DNA of 64,000 nucleotides from Corticium candelabrum (GCF_963422355.1 NC_085102.1:219501-283500); one strand, 5' to 3'. Counted from the first letter of the stretch, positions 47,376 through 61,200 are shown. Notes: generated by a model from the letters alone, not told the origin. Numbers and translations: made by a program.

Positions 47376-48684
47376 TGCATGAATGGTGGCCTGCTGTTGT
47401 GTCTTGTGCTGCTTTTATGCCCTTTAGTGTAAGCATAAGTCTACTGAGTGGAACTAATAGTCAAGAATCAAGCTCATGAATGTTAGTGACAGTTTATTTA
47501 CTACTTAGATCATTTGGACTATGTCCATTTGTTGCATTATGAGAGTAGTACTGCAGGTTTTATAGAGTGTGCCATTGTTCATACCGGTTTTCCCCTTTAC
47601 GTAATAGACAGGGTTTCTCATATATGTCTGCGACTACCTGGCCTGGCTCCAGGAGATCGCTAGCACAGGCCCATAGATTTTCTGAGTTCTCCTGATGTGT
47701 ATTTGGTTGTTTCAATTTGTTTGTACTTGTGTATATTGATGCGTTTGTGTGCACACATTTGTGATGCATCATTCATTGTGTTGTGTGAACATACGGTTGT
47801 ATTAGCCTATTGATTAATAGAAACTTGGAGCATGCTTACTTGTGATGATCATCATGAAACTTGGTTGGAGGTTGCCATGGTAACCAAGAATCCATCATGA
47901 TTCCTGAATGATCTAGCATTCCAAAGTAGTAGTCGTAGAGTAGTATACTTACATAAGCTGCTGCATGAATAGGAATTATGAACATCGGTAGGATTAGTAG
48001 TGACTGATAGGCAAGTACTTCCACAGGATGCATAGCAACTGCAGCAAAAGCAGTTGGTGAGTGATATCTGTGATGATGTTTGTGTATCCGTTTGTAGATT
48101 AATGGTACATGGCAGAATCTGTGCATGTAGTAGGAAGCAGCTTCAACATAGACAAATGTTCCAACTGTCGACAGGATGAGATACAAATACCCCCAGTCAG
48201 CTATGTTGAAATACAGGGTGGTATATCCACCATTGTAAATGTTGGTAGTTAGCAAACCGGAGATGACAGCGTTCATAGTCATGTTCAATGTTCCGACAAG
48301 TACTTCATGTCGATGGTTGGCGTCAGTAAGGAATCTCTTAGGCTGACATTTCCACTCATAGGGGACATGACGCTGAAGATGGTAGTAGCAGACATGTAAG
48401 AAGCCTCCGATAGTGTAGAATACTGACAGAGAGGTAACGATAGATACATAAACAAATAGAAGCACATCTGTCATTCTGCTGCCTAGTAATGGTATTTGCA
48501 GGTAATCTGGTAGAATGCTATTTTGCCTTGTTGTTAGCAGTGAATTCATATCTAGCACGACGCTCGAATTCAGTTCTTTTAGTGTGATAAAACTTCGGCC
48601 CAAAAGGAGAGCGATGAGGAAGGTGTCACCTACAGAACGACACGCCCACGATGAGACCACCAGGACTGCAACGTTTCTAAACAT
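45739..48684 (-). CDS. Fatty acid hydroxylase / sterol desaturase family membrane protein, two exons
   Basis: Exon 1 is 48684-47840 and exon 2 is 45862-45739. Donor AA/GTAAGC and acceptor TGCAG/G join within a Lys codon, giving 322 residues. Several hydrophobic segments precede the three histidine boxes that bind the di-iron centre: HRFCH (HX3H), HKHHH (HX2HH) and HDDHH (HX2HH), followed by KYFHCNFGF and the C-terminal FDQFHDTIRKKDRQYGESLF. The family hydroxylates or desaturates sterols and fatty acyl chains in the ER membrane. The exact substrate cannot be told; similarity is spread over C25-hydroxylase and C5-desaturase types. I chose the in-frame ATG at 48684. The open frame extends to 48783 without another ATG, and an out-of-frame ATG at 48776 starts an overlapping 47-codon frame. 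The intron holds a LINE tail, (GT)n arrays and a SINE. Confidence 0.85.
46236..46490 (+). repeat. (GT)n with short interruptions
   Basis: Three GT blocks separated by GTTCACGTGCAT and GTGCATTGTG-type interruptions, 5' of the LINE tail at 46496. It lies in the hydroxylase intron. Confidence 0.95.
46496..46938 (+). mobile_element. LINE 3' tail with two C2H2-like fingers
   Basis: The plus frame reads AEDRNDWRNQI (typical LINE C-terminal ADRxxWR), then KEEQEKYRKDEQKRRCEARQ. Two fingers follow: CIFDGCEFTAVNHAGLVNH with an in-frame stop, then RQKH, and CQYCHQTFHQQGLHNHERFC. It is bracketed by (GT)n on both sides, as with the LINE pieces near 3.0 and 5.4 kb. Confidence 0.75.
46941..47375 (+). repeat. 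Complex (GT)n array with GTCT and GTAC variants
   Basis: 435 bp of GT dinucleotides with recurring CTGT and ACGT variants, directly 3' of the LINE tail. Confidence 0.95.
47560..47690 (+). mobile_element. SINE fragment related to 11215-11673
   Basis: ACCTGGCCTGGCTCCAGGAG then ATCGCTAGCACAGGCCCATAG is the reverse complement, with few changes, of the body sequence at 11281-11330. Only part of the body is recognisable and no clear A box is left. Confidence 0.6.
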
Positions 48685-49199
48685 ATTTGAGTACCGTTTA
48701 GCGCGCAGGCTGCAGCAGCAATCACTACGGTTGCTGCTATTGCCGCAGTACGCTTCCCAAATGTGTGCTCCCTCATCCGTCAACGAAGTTCTAAAAATAG
48801 ATTATCCGGGCTTGACGTTGGTGTGATGTAATTACGTTATTTGAAAGCCACGCAAAGGGGCGTTGATCGTTGAAGGGTGAGGCTCCAGATCAGAACCGTT
48901 TTCGTCATTGTCGTTGCGTTGGTCATTTCAGACGTTATTAATCCGCAGTTAAGATTGGTGACGGAATTATTCTAGAGGTGCTAGGCTTGTAAATTTGACA
49001 ACGACAAGTGGGCGGAGCTTGTGCTTAACGTAATGTGGTGTTTGTCTGAGCGTTTCTACTGTTTCTGTGCTCATTAGTATTAAGTGCATGTTGGAACTGC
49101 TGTCGTGTAGTCTCACCCGTTTCCTACAGTTGCGTTTATTTATTAGTTTGTTCAGCTAGTGGTGTCAAGCTGCTGCATTGTTCGATTCTCCAGTGCAAC
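48685..49199. promoter_or_regulatory. Probable bidirectional promoter region, hydroxylase / ADGRV1-like
   Basis: 515 bp between the chosen ATG of the minus-strand hydroxylase (48684) and the ATG of the ADGRV1-like gene (49200). No repeat lies between. A common regulatory region is likely by position. No specific factor site can be called. Confidence 0.45.
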
Positions 49200-52100
49200 A
49201 TGGCAACGTTAACTGCGAGAATTAAAGGTAGCTGCTGACTCTTTTGTTCATATGATGTGCATTACTGACCATGCACTTGCAGGGACTGTACTGGCGGTGA
49301 TCTGTCTTGTCTTGTCTTTTGGTCATCACTGCAGTGGTGATGGCCAGACAAACGGATTTTTGTCATTTTCAACAACTTCAATTACAGTGCAGGAAACAGC
49401 TAGGCAAATCCCAGTTACAATAAATCGAAGTGGTGGCACAAAGGGACTTCTTGTTTTTAAAGTGGAGGTACAAAACTTTACAATGCTTTTAGACGTAGAT
49501 TTATTCATCGGATTGTATGTGTGGTCGTCTGTGTTGGTTGTCTGTTTAGATTCAGCCAACAACTTTACAAGACTTTCTGTCAACATCTAAAACTGGTGTT
49601 CTTCATGATGCCGTAACTCAAACGACAGTCTACTTTGACTTGATTGATGACAATGATCCTGAAGAGGATGAACACTACAATGTAGTTCTTATTATACCCA
49701 CCACTGGAGATACTCTGCCAGAATTAAGTTCACCCAGTTCTCTGAATCTCACCATTTTGAAAAATGATGATGCAAATGGAGTGGTCAGCTTCATAACTGT
49801 GAGTACTTAGAAAATTCTTGTACTTCTTCAATGAAATAATTTAAACATCAAGTCATCTGGTAAGTGGTGCTACGATCAATGCACAAATATTGGATGCTTT
49901 TTTTGAGTTAGGAGTAAGAATGGAGACTGCAGTCAAACAGGATTGTTTTAGCTTAGTTTATTGAATGAACAACATATATCATGTGCATTTGTGGTAGCAG
50001 CCACATTTGCCATTTTTTCAGTCGTAAAATGTCTAAGGAAATAAGATGTGGTGTGTTTTATTGGAGGTAAAGAAATGTGCTAAATGGCATTAGCTATTGG
50101 TTTTCTAGTTTAGTATATGCACAGTAGAGCTGATAGCATGCATTTGTAAAATTATAGCTAGAAACCAAGGTCGGTGTATGCGACAGTCTTGATTTCTAAA
50201 TTATCTTGAGTACACATTTAGAAAGAATTAAGTTTATTGGCTTGTTCTTTGTAGAATTTATATGCAGTTGATGAACTTCAAACTGAAAACAGCATTGCCA
50301 GATTTCAAATAACCAGGTCAAGGGGTTTATTTGGAAACATCATGGTAAACTGGGAGGTGATGAGCATGGCAATTTTGTATGGTCTGCTTTTTGTTGTCTT
50401 TACATGGACTTAATTGTAGGTTGTTAATGGTGCAATGGATGTTGCCTCTAGTGTTGGAACAACAACAATTGTTGATGGTCATAAAACTGCCAACCTTACT
50501 GTACTGGTTGTTCCTGATGATGTGAGCATTAGTCAATATCTGTAACATATGTTCTTAATATTGTCTGTATGAAACAATAGGACCCTGAAGCAAGAGAGAC
50601 ATTTACTGTTCGACTAGTGTCAGTGTTTGGAGGTGGACGTCTTGACACTGATAATCCTTCAAAGCTAAATGCAACTCTAGTAGTCAATCCAAATGACAGT
50701 CCTATACGTTTCAGTCAGCTGACTTATGCTGTAGAAGAAGGAACAATAGCAGTTTTGACTGTGACACGAGGTATTGATGACACTGGGCAACCTGCTGGAA
50801 GCACAGCTGGGGTAGCGATTGTCCAATATAGAACAGAGGCACAAACAGCAACTAAAGATGACTATCAAAGCCTTTCTGGTACAGTTATGTTTCAGGATGG
50901 TGATAAGCAGAAACAAATTTCTGTTAGCACTATCAATGATTCTAAGCCTGAAGACAATGAAGAGTTTTCTGTTTTACTGTTCAACTCAAGTTTTGGAACA
51001 GTGCTAACATTACCAAGATCTGCAATTGTTCAAATAACTAGCAATGATGATGCATTTGGTGTAGTGTATATCCTGTCATCAGGTCCTATTGTTCTTGATG
51101 AAGATGATCCTTCTAGGAGAACAGTTAAAGTGAGTATAGGTCGCTTAAGAGGAAACTTTAGCAATATCACTGTGTCATGGGAGATAAGGGAAGACTCAAC
51201 TAATCAATTAGCATCTGCTGACTTTTCCATCTCAACATCAAGTGTTGAGTTTGGCTTTAATCAGAGTACAGCTATGTTCGACATCCATGTTGTATTAGAT
51301 GGCCATCCTGAGGAGGGAGAATCATTCTCTTTGCAGTTGACAAGTGTTACAGGAGGAGGGCGAATTGCAAGGCCATCAGAGGGAGCTACAGAAGTGCAGG
51401 TTGTAATACTTGATAGCGGTGATAGCTATGGAGTTTTCACGCTTGCGGATTCATCTCAACAATCAATCAGCAAGGTACAGAACTTGATAACTGTAAGAGC
51501 AAATAGCTTGCAAATTCTTTTTAGAAGCTATAGGCTTCAGTTATATTTATCGGTTGCTTGTTGCCTAAACTCATTCCATCTACAAATACCATAACACTGT
51601 TTTACTAACACAGGAAGGTTCTGAAAAGTTTGTATTTGTTAAGAATGCAAGTTTACTGACAAAAGGGCTCAGTGTTCTCCCAAAATATCTCAAAGGCGTG
51701 GCGGTGTAGGCGTGGCTAAATGGAACGCACTTGTGGGCGTGGACATCTGAGTGGCGTTTGCGGGCTTTGCGGTGCAGTGCTAGAGCAACATAGGGGCTTG
51801 TGTTTGGTCTAAAATGTTAGCTGTACAACATTTCTATGCGTGGACAGAGTACAACACAAGCAAGCTATCACTAGCGTTCTAGCGCCCCACTTTTCATCCG
51901 GGCTTCTTTCTAATCTGCCTACGTAGATGTCCTACGCAGATGTCGAAACCTACGCCTCCCAATATATTCCAAGCCAATACAAATCACGAAATCGATTGAA
52001 ATAGCTTTAGTTAGTAACTTAACACTAGTAGACAAGTTCGCTAAGCAGTCGGTGACAATTTTCCATGCAGATATCGACGCTAGAGAGGTGCGCAGCCTAT

Positions 52101-55100
52101 CGGCATGCTCGCCGAGATCTACAAGATTTTCGAAACTGCGAACGTGTCTACACTAACCTAAGCAATGCTTTCGCTAACTTTGGCTTTGGGCCGATGCCGT
52201 TCAAGCGCGTTTTGGCGTCTGTAATCAGTGCATTGTCTAACATCCTGTGTAGGCTAACGCCTCCCAGATCGGCTTCCGTATGTGCCAAAAACGCCACTAG
52301 AAGAACGAGAAATTGGGCTATCGCTTTAACAACACAATTCGAAGCATTGATATACTTTGTCTTGTGACTTTGTAGCCTCTCAACGCACCAATAACGACTC
52401 CACGGCATAAACGGCTGCCGAGGGCGTGACCCACATACGGATTGGAATGTGGGCGAATACGCCACCAAATGACGTTGGATCGGATTCGAAACAGCGTCAT
52501 AGGTATATTTTGGACATAGCAATCTCTATGACGTTGTGTTTGGACTTTCCACAACAACAACAGGTGTTTTATTCATAGATACAAGAACCCAAACCACTGG
52601 TCTCCCATTTCTTGCCTAGCACATAGGTAGATAGTAAAGCGTGGCGGGCATAAGTCAAGGCGTGGCGGCACTAGCCAAAGGATTGCGGGAATGGGCGTGT
52701 CTTTGTAAAATTTAGCCAAGGCGTGGCGGGCCGCCACGTCTTGAGATGCCTGGGGAGAACACTGGGGCTACTTGGTTTTTATGGGCTTGTTTGTAATTCA
52801 AAAAATCAGATAAAGACGTGTGGATTAATGAATTGCTTTTCTCATGGAAGATAAAAACTTTTTTATTTCCAGTTTTTAATTAAATGAAAGGCTACTTTTT
52901 CTACAGTTGAAGTAAAACTTTTTCTTTGTAAATTTAATTATGCATGACCTGTAACAGTTTGCTTTGTAAATTACTTGATCTTTATCTCTCATGTGAGAAA
53001 TATGAAATGTACATGTCAATCACTTACTAATGAAAGTTTTGCTTTAGAGTCCTCGTCAATTGGACATCACATTGAATCGGACTGGGGGAACTCTGCGATC
53101 TGTGACAGTTAACTGTACAGTGACATACCTTGGTAGTGGTGTTACAGACCCGAATAGTGGTACAACAGCATTTGTAACATCACCAACTATAGCCATATTT
53201 GTTGATGGCCAAACTACTGCCATGATCAATGCTATCATTTCTTCTACTGCTTTTCTTGAAGTTGGTGGGTCATTTCACATTCAGATTACAACAGTTAGTC
53301 TGTCTTTCACTCCACCTGTGGCACCAAAATCACCAAAGATCGGCGTTCCTGCATCTGTTGTTGTTGTTATTTCCCCACTAGTAGGTAATGGAGCTATTCG
53401 CTTTGCTAAAAGTCAAACAACTATTACAGAGCCAGACCGAGGACAGGCTAGCAATGCTATGTTGTTGATATCGAGAGATGGAGCTGCTGGAAGAGCTACT
53501 GTGAAGTGGATGATCCAGCAACCCCTAGGTGGTTCCTCATTTGATCTAAATGAAGACGTTGTTTTAGCTAATGGAAATGTTACGTTAGAAGATGGTTGGT
53601 CTTCTGTTTCTTCAGTTGGGCTTCCTCTAAAGGTACTTTGTTTAGGTGTGTTTAGTGTTAATCTATCTATCGGCATTGATTCTGACGATGAACCAGAACT
53701 CAATGAACAGTTTCTTGTTCGTCTTGATTCAGTCATTGAAGGTCTACCTCATACTATTGACAGCAGTGAAGTAGGCTTTCTCGGCAGTTTGTCAATGTGT
53801 CGTACTAAGGTATTGTTGTGAACAGGACACAGGATTGGTAACTATATTGGAGAACGACAATCCTGGTGGGACGTTTGCTTTTGCTGATGCATCTGCAGGC
53901 CCTTTCTTTATGACAGTGAGATTGCAACAGTATGCTGCATTTGAATGTTATTATATAGACTCGCTTGTTGTAGGAATCACAGTTGGCATTTGTCATTCTG
54001 TTTGTCCAGCGAACTGGTGGCGCTTTGGTTCAACGAGAACTAATGTATTCTATTGATAATGGTAATGGTGAATTCAACGATGTCAGAGGAAGGCTAATAT
54101 TTGGAAAAGGAAAGAGAACAGATACAATAACCATCAGCCCAATAGATGATAGCATACCAGAGGTATGTTACTATGTAGCTGCACAAAACACGTGAAAGTT
54201 GTTTAAATCGCAGAAATATATTATGCTGTTTGTGTTAGTTGAATGAGACATACTTTGTAAAACTGACAAGCTCAGGATCAGACATGGCTGTGCTTGGTAG
54301 TAGGACATCTGTTCAGATCACAATCTTGCCTAATGATGATGCAAATGGTGTGGTTTCATTCAGTGGATCTGCTGCAATTACCATGGGTAATATCGTATCT
54401 TTGCATTTTGTAATTTTGCTTCTTGACATGTTTTTGTACATGATACTTTTGTACGAGCATGATGTACGTACTCTCATATGTTTGCATCTGAAACTGTATA
54501 TTGTGTATATCTAGGACTGTGGTTTTTGTTTAGTGTGATTGACAGGAACTTTAATTGCTGAGTAGACAGACACCAATTTATGGAATGGATAATTAGTGAC
54601 ACGTGGTGCATGTGGTGCATGTGTGTGCGCTTGCGCATCTCTACAAAGAACAATTTTGCAGGACACGGTCAAATGGAAAATAGCACAGCGACTGTAGGCA
54701 GCAGGGACAAGAGCTTGTAACATTTTTTGCCAGACATTTTGATTTAGACTCTGATGACTGTTCATAAGTGGAAGCATTGTTAACAGAGTGTTAAGGGCCC
54801 ATTTTGTTACCTCTCTTGGTATTTTTGGCTTCATCAGAAGAGTTGTAGCAGAGCTAGACCATGCACAGTAGGAATCAGTAGACCCAAATACAGAAATAGT
54901 TGGAAAGGAATCCGGAAGAGCTTGAGCACTCACAGTTATATAAAGATAGCCACGAAAGTAATAGCAACAAGCCAGGGAGAGTTTTAATGGTTTTCTAGTC
55001 ATGTCCTGTTCATGGGGTGCTTTGGAAGTCATGCGACCACTTCTCTTCTGGTCTTTAATTTTTATAGCAGAGTCACAAGAGGTCTCGTGACTCTTGTACA

Positions 55101-58100
55101 CTTTTAGAACAAGGGAGTGGCAAAAGAGACAACTAGAATAGTGTAGTGTTCTTGCCTACAGATTTGTATGGGAGCGTATGTATATAGTTAACTACTGATT
55201 AATTATGTTGTGTTGCCATATGTGGCCATACCTAATTTACATCTTTCCGGTATTTGACTGAACCGGTGTTTGATTTGACTGAATTAGTCCGTTGGGTTAG
55301 AGAGTAGTCAGTCGGTAAAGGGGAGAGTTTGAGTGCGGGTGATAATAGAAGTTGTCGTGTTTTGTGCACTTGTTACGGTGTCGATTGCTCATGTCTTCTC
55401 GCTGTACCTATATTGCCGCCACTCGTCGTGGTCATCAGAAAACGGGGGGGGGGGGGGGGGGAGCTTCGGCGTCTTCGATCTCACATCATGGGCGCCGGTC
55501 ACGCGTGCTGCTACACCGCCGGCCTCTAACTCTAACCTCTTCAGTTCATGTTCATGTTTTCGCAATGCCTCCTCGGCTTCCATCTGCGCTCTTGTGACGT
55601 CGACGCCTCCTCGGCCTCCATCTGCTCCCTCTTGAACTCACGTTCTCGTTGTCTTTCATCGCGCTCCATGGCAAGTTGCTCTGATACGAAGGACTGTAGC
55701 TCCTTCCCCTCTAGCCCCATCTTTAGACCGACCTCAAGCAACCGGTCCATGTCAGTCTCGTTATAACTCTTACACTGCCAACATATAGCTATCGCGGTTC
55801 CGTCTGTCGTTTCTTTACCAGCTATGCACTCTTGCAGTAACGCTCCCTTCTCTTACCTACTTCCGTTCTTCACTCTTCCTTGTTCAGCTCCTCTTGTGAC
55901 GTTGCTCCCGGACAGGCCCCCAGTTGTCACAAGCTGGACGATGAGTGGTGGCAATGTAGGTACAGCGAGAAACACGAGCGGTCGACACCGTAACGAGTGC
56001 ACAAAACACGACGACTTTTATTATCACCCGCACTCAAACTCTCCCATTTACCGACTGACTACTCTCTAACCCACCGGACTAGTTCAGTCAAACCAAACAC
56101 CAGTTCAGTCAAATACCGGAAAGATGTAAAGTAAGTATGGCCAAATATGGCAACACAACATAATTAATCAGTAGTTAACTATATACATACGCTCCCACAC
56201 AAATGTGTAGGCAAGAACGCTACAAATAGGCCGTGTGACTCTTCCAGAAGACCAGAAGAGGTAACAAATAGGCTGTATCAGTTTCATTGTGTCAGTTTTA
56301 ACTTAATAGACTGACTAGTTAGTAGCAATGTTGTGTTAGTTACTTGCATGAAGCACATTGCTGTTGGTTTTTGTGTCAATTAGTATGTATGGTAATTTAA
56401 TATTTATGCTGAGTTTTTGTATGAACAGTAGTCAATAAACTGAATGCAAAATTATACATTTACAGTGCTTTGCAGCAATTTGTAACCACTAAATTTTTGT
56501 AAGCTCTTTAATTTTATAAATTTCATAAATTGCAAAGAATTTACAAACTGAAATCGCTTGCTAGCTTTTGTAGCTCAAATGTCCATTTTGTAGCCCAAAT
56601 ATCCATGTGGATGCACATACAACAGTGTCTGAATGATTGTCTTCATTGTTTGGGATGGGCAGAAATGGCTTTCTCGGCTCATGGTAGTGTCCTGTCAATG
56701 AATTGGCTTTTTTAAGCCCAGAAATCAGAAACATATTGAAAATGAAGTAGGTACGTTGGCAGACCTGCCTGGATGTGGATTGAGCCTTGTCGCTTCCACG
56801 CATGAGTTCAAGATGCATGAGGGAAGTTTACAAACGTTCAGTTGTTATGAAATAGAGTTTGCGTCAGTTTAGGAACATTTGCAGTTACAAACATTTATTG
56901 ATATACAGTATCTATTGTATGCAGCATGCAAGTGAAGATGTCAGTGGCAGATCCAGGATTTGTAAAGGGGGTTTTGCTATTGTGGTAATTAATTAAACTT
57001 ATTTATAATATAAATAAACAAATTGATGGCAATTTATAGTTAATATCTACAGCAGACAGTCAACTGAAATGTAAAGCACCAAGTTTGGACACCCAAGCAG
57101 TGCCCCTTGCACACATGCAATCTTGAAGTTATCATAACACGTGGATTTGTTCTGTACAGTTTTCACTGTGTTATGCATGTCGCCAAGTATGTGTAATAAA
57201 CTTTACCAAGCAGATGATTAGTACTCAAAGGGTCTTTTCATGAAAACACTAAAAACACTCCTGGATCCGGATCTGCCACTGGATATGCTGTCTTGTCTTT
57301 CACTTGGTGCTATTCTGATGGTAAGTGTAAAGAAAGAATGAGTATGGATTTGGTTAGTTTTCAAGATGTGCCACTTAGTTAGACTCATACCGGTTCTCTT
57401 CTCACGTGCCCATATATCCACATGCTGGCATTACAGTTTGTGAGTAGTCTACGAGGTAGCCTCGTACCCAGTTTTCTTTGAGACTTCTCACAAAAGTGTA
57501 ACACCTCCACGTGGTCAAGCATGTGAATATACGGGTGTGCAAGAAGAGGACTGGGTATGAGTTTACCGTCACAATTTATCAGGCACGTGCAGATACACCC
57601 ACATAAACTTGAAACCGTGCCACGATTTCAAGTTGTGCCATAGCGAAGCAGAGCAAGCGAACATCGTAACCACGTTCTATGACGTACAGTCTTTACTCCT
57701 ATTACAAAAGAGAAATGCAAATCGCGTTCTTGTGCACCACGGCAGTTTTGCTCCCCGTACTTGACATTTCGAGAAAGCTAACGACAAGTGTGGTGGGTTT
57801 TTTATCCACTTATTTACCATTTACCATCTTGAAATAGTTTGCTGTTGAATGACAAGGCACTTTCTCGATTGTTTTCTTGCTGCACGTGACTAGGAAATGG
57901 GTGGAAACCAGAGCATTGTCGTGCACTATCGTGATGGCATCCGAAACTCGGAGCATGAAAGTATCCGACTACGGATCGTGGATCTATCGTGCTGATAGCA
58001 ACTAACTTTGAAGTTCTACACCCATTTTCTGGTCACATGCAACAAGGAAAAGATCGAGAAATTGCTTTGTCGTTCAACAGCAACCTATCTCAAACTGGCA

Positions 58101-58133
58101 AATGGTAAATTTGTGGATAAAGGCACAATTTCA

Positions 58134-58203
<70 letters not shown>

Positions 58204-61200
58204 TGCATGTGCACGTAAAATCATGAGTGGGCACCTTTAACAATGAATGTAGTATTGTGTGTGGCTTTGTCATTTGTGGTGTTTTATTTGGCACTAAGCT
58301 GCATAGATAGGGTGCATTTATATTGAAGCAGTGCTATGTAGATTTTTTAAATATCAATGGTCCAACAGGCATGTGTTGCAATGGTGAGGACGGGCTTTGG
58401 CATTATGGACACCAATGCCCAGTGGCCATGGCATATAGTGTCACAAATTCTGTATGTTACTAAGCAGTATGCATCAGTAACCACCAGTACTGTATAACTG
58501 CATTTTTAAAGTACTGTGATTTGAGAATTTAGACAAAAGTTTTAATTACTGCAAATTAAATTTCTACTTTCCAACCAGGAAGACAGTTACTGGTACACAC
58601 ATATACTTGTGTTGGAACAGTGACTTCCTGGGACTGTGAGGATAGGCCAAAATATCTTTCAATTTTATTGTGCTCTCTGTGGTTTCTTCACAGAAATATC
58701 ATGATCACAGAAATATCATGATCGCAGAAATAACCAGTTATACGGTAACCTACTATTGTCTGAATGGTTTAAATGTAGTCTCGCATAGCCAGACCCTTCC
58801 GGCCTACGTCCTTCTGGCGAGAATGTAGGCGGGAAGGGTCTGGCTACGCGAGACTACAAAATTTTGACTTTGAATTACAAAGTTGAGTACAGATGTTTAA
58901 AGATATTAAGGATTAAACTTATGGTGTGGTTTTCTAAAATCACTAGTCAGTTTTGCTAATTAGGAAAAAGGAATAAAAATTGAATCTAAAGGTTAATTGT
59001 TGATGATTAGTCTTTTGCTATTTACATAATTTTGAGCCTGAAGATAAGAACTGTCTAAAAATATGATGCCATACTTATCAGTAGATTTGTATTTGTGACT
59101 CTATTGTTTGCTATAAAGTATATGGTATTCTAATGTGTATCTAGGAGAAACTCCTGATGCGTCTATGTTTGCTACTACCATTTATCTCAATGTGATACGG
59201 CTTGGAGGATTGTTTGGCAAATTAACAGCCACATGGAATGTTACTGCCATTGGATCCTCACCATCACCTTATCGGCAGTTATCACCTGTGTCTGGTTCTA
59301 TTGTGTTTCCTGATGGATCTAATTCAACTCAATTCAATATTTCGTCTCTTGCTGATGATGTAAGAGTTTGTGCCAATATGCATGGAGTTTTGATGCTATG
59401 AACTCTGTTGCTGGTTTAGATGCCAGAGTTTGCTCAGCAGTATCAAGTTAATCTTCTCACGGTTACAGGAGGAGCCAAACTGAGTTCACCAACTAGAGTG
59501 TCACTGACTGTAACAGCAAATGATGATCCTGTCAGATTTTTAGCACCAATTTCTATTACCGTTGTTGAAGGAGCTCCTGCTCATTTTACTGTAACAAGAG
59601 CTGGTCAGCGTAATGGGGCAGTGAACGTGTCATATGAAACAATAGTTGGCAGCGCTGACAGCTCAGACTTTATGGGCTTTCAACATGGCCTTTTGCAGTT
59701 TAGTGATAATGCAAGTAGTCTGCCCCTTATTGTCTCTACAGTCAACGACAGTCAACCAGAAACTGATGAGAATTTTTCTATTCGACTAACTCATGTTACA
59801 GGTAGGCAATGCTGTATGAAGCACATACAACAAACTGTGTTTGTATGATGTCTGTGTGGGTGGGTGAGTAGGTAACATATTTGCGTGATTTGTGTTTGGT
59901 TGTTTGTTTCTTCGTTTGTTTTCTCATGTGCCTGTCTGTTTGTCTGTTTTTGTTTTGTTTGTTCACATGTGCATATTAAATTTCACATTGTTACAGGAGA
60001 TGCTGTTCTTTTTGGTGATACAACTGTGACAGTGAATATTGCTGCAAATGATGATCCGAATGGAGTTATACAGTTTTCTTCTGCCTCACTCAACAAAACT
60101 ATAATAGAAGGATCCACAACTAATTTTGTGTAACTCTGACATTAAATGTCAACATGCAGTTGTTAATCATATATCTCTTTTAGTGTTGAGCGGCAAAAGG
60201 GACTGTTTGGTCAAGTGGAGGCAACGTGGCAGGTTGTTGATGTTGTGAATGGTTTGTTTATTCCACCTGGAGATGATCTGCTTACAACCACTGGGTTTCT
60301 TGTCTTTAATGACTCGGAAATTCAGAATACGATCACAATTACTGCAGTTGCAGATGGTGAACCAGAGCTTGCTGAGCGATACATAATTGAATTGACCAGA
60401 GTGACAGGAGGTGCTCGTTTGAGTGCAACACAGTTACACGCCAATTTGACAATTCTGAAGAATGATGATGCAAATGGTGTTGTAAGCTTTGCAATGGGGT
60501 CACTAGATGTGGATCTTCCAGAAGATATTGAAAGCACAGGAGTGTTAGCAGGATCAGTGAATGTGACGGTGGAGCGAGATCGTGGATTGTTTGGCGGTTT
60601 AGAGGTAAAAGTAACAACTAGCCTGCTGTTGCATTTTTGCATTTAGCTTGTGTAGGTATTATGGGACATTATTCCACAGCGTTTCCCAAACTTAGCTGAA
60701 TTTACAGATCTGTTCTTTGGAATTAGTTTGGACTCTGGTGTAACAGAGGCAATTAAATCTAAAGGGCGAATTGCAAGTGACACCAGAGCGTTTTCTTTTA
60801 ATGGATCATCTGGTATAGTAACGTCCATTTTACTATCAGTCATTCTTGTGTTATTAAATATATTTTTGTGTAGATTCAAAAGGCACTGTTTCTTTAGAGC
60901 TCCAACCTGCTGCTAGTATTATATCATCTGGTTTCACTTTGTCTGCTTGGGTTCAGCCCTCATCTTCAGTCAATGGCTACATTATAGCAAAGGCCAAAGC
61001 TGATGCAACTACTCGATTTTACACCCTAGGTTTGCTACCAGCAACAGGGACACACATAAACATTGCATTTGACTATTTGCCAAGTGGGCCTGGGACTTCA
61101 ATTAGTGTAAGATTGTTGGTAACTGGTTGTTACAAATGTTCAAGTATGTGACTTTCTATGTTCTAGTCTGGCTTTCACACTGTAACAGTTGCAGTTGCTC

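Larger units (their letters stand above)
54387..59144 (+). other. ADGRV1-like intron 10 (about 4.8 kb)
   Basis: Donor GTAATA after 54386 and acceptor CTAG before 59145. It contains an inverted-LTR element, two foldback elements and a (GT)n run. A 196-codon minus-strand frame at 55101-54511 has no recognisable domain or splice context. Confidence 0.75.

Noticed and set aside
53771..53821. Reading the ADGRV1 exon through to 53821
   Set aside because: This would end in a stop. A donor at 53771 and acceptor at 53825 give a 55-bp intron that restores the Calx-beta frame (IDSSE then DTGLVTILENDNPGG).
54511..55101. 196-codon minus-strand frame in the ADGRV1 intron
   Set aside because: Composition is unremarkable, there is no recognised domain and no supporting neighbours; it may be chance or an unrecognised repeat.
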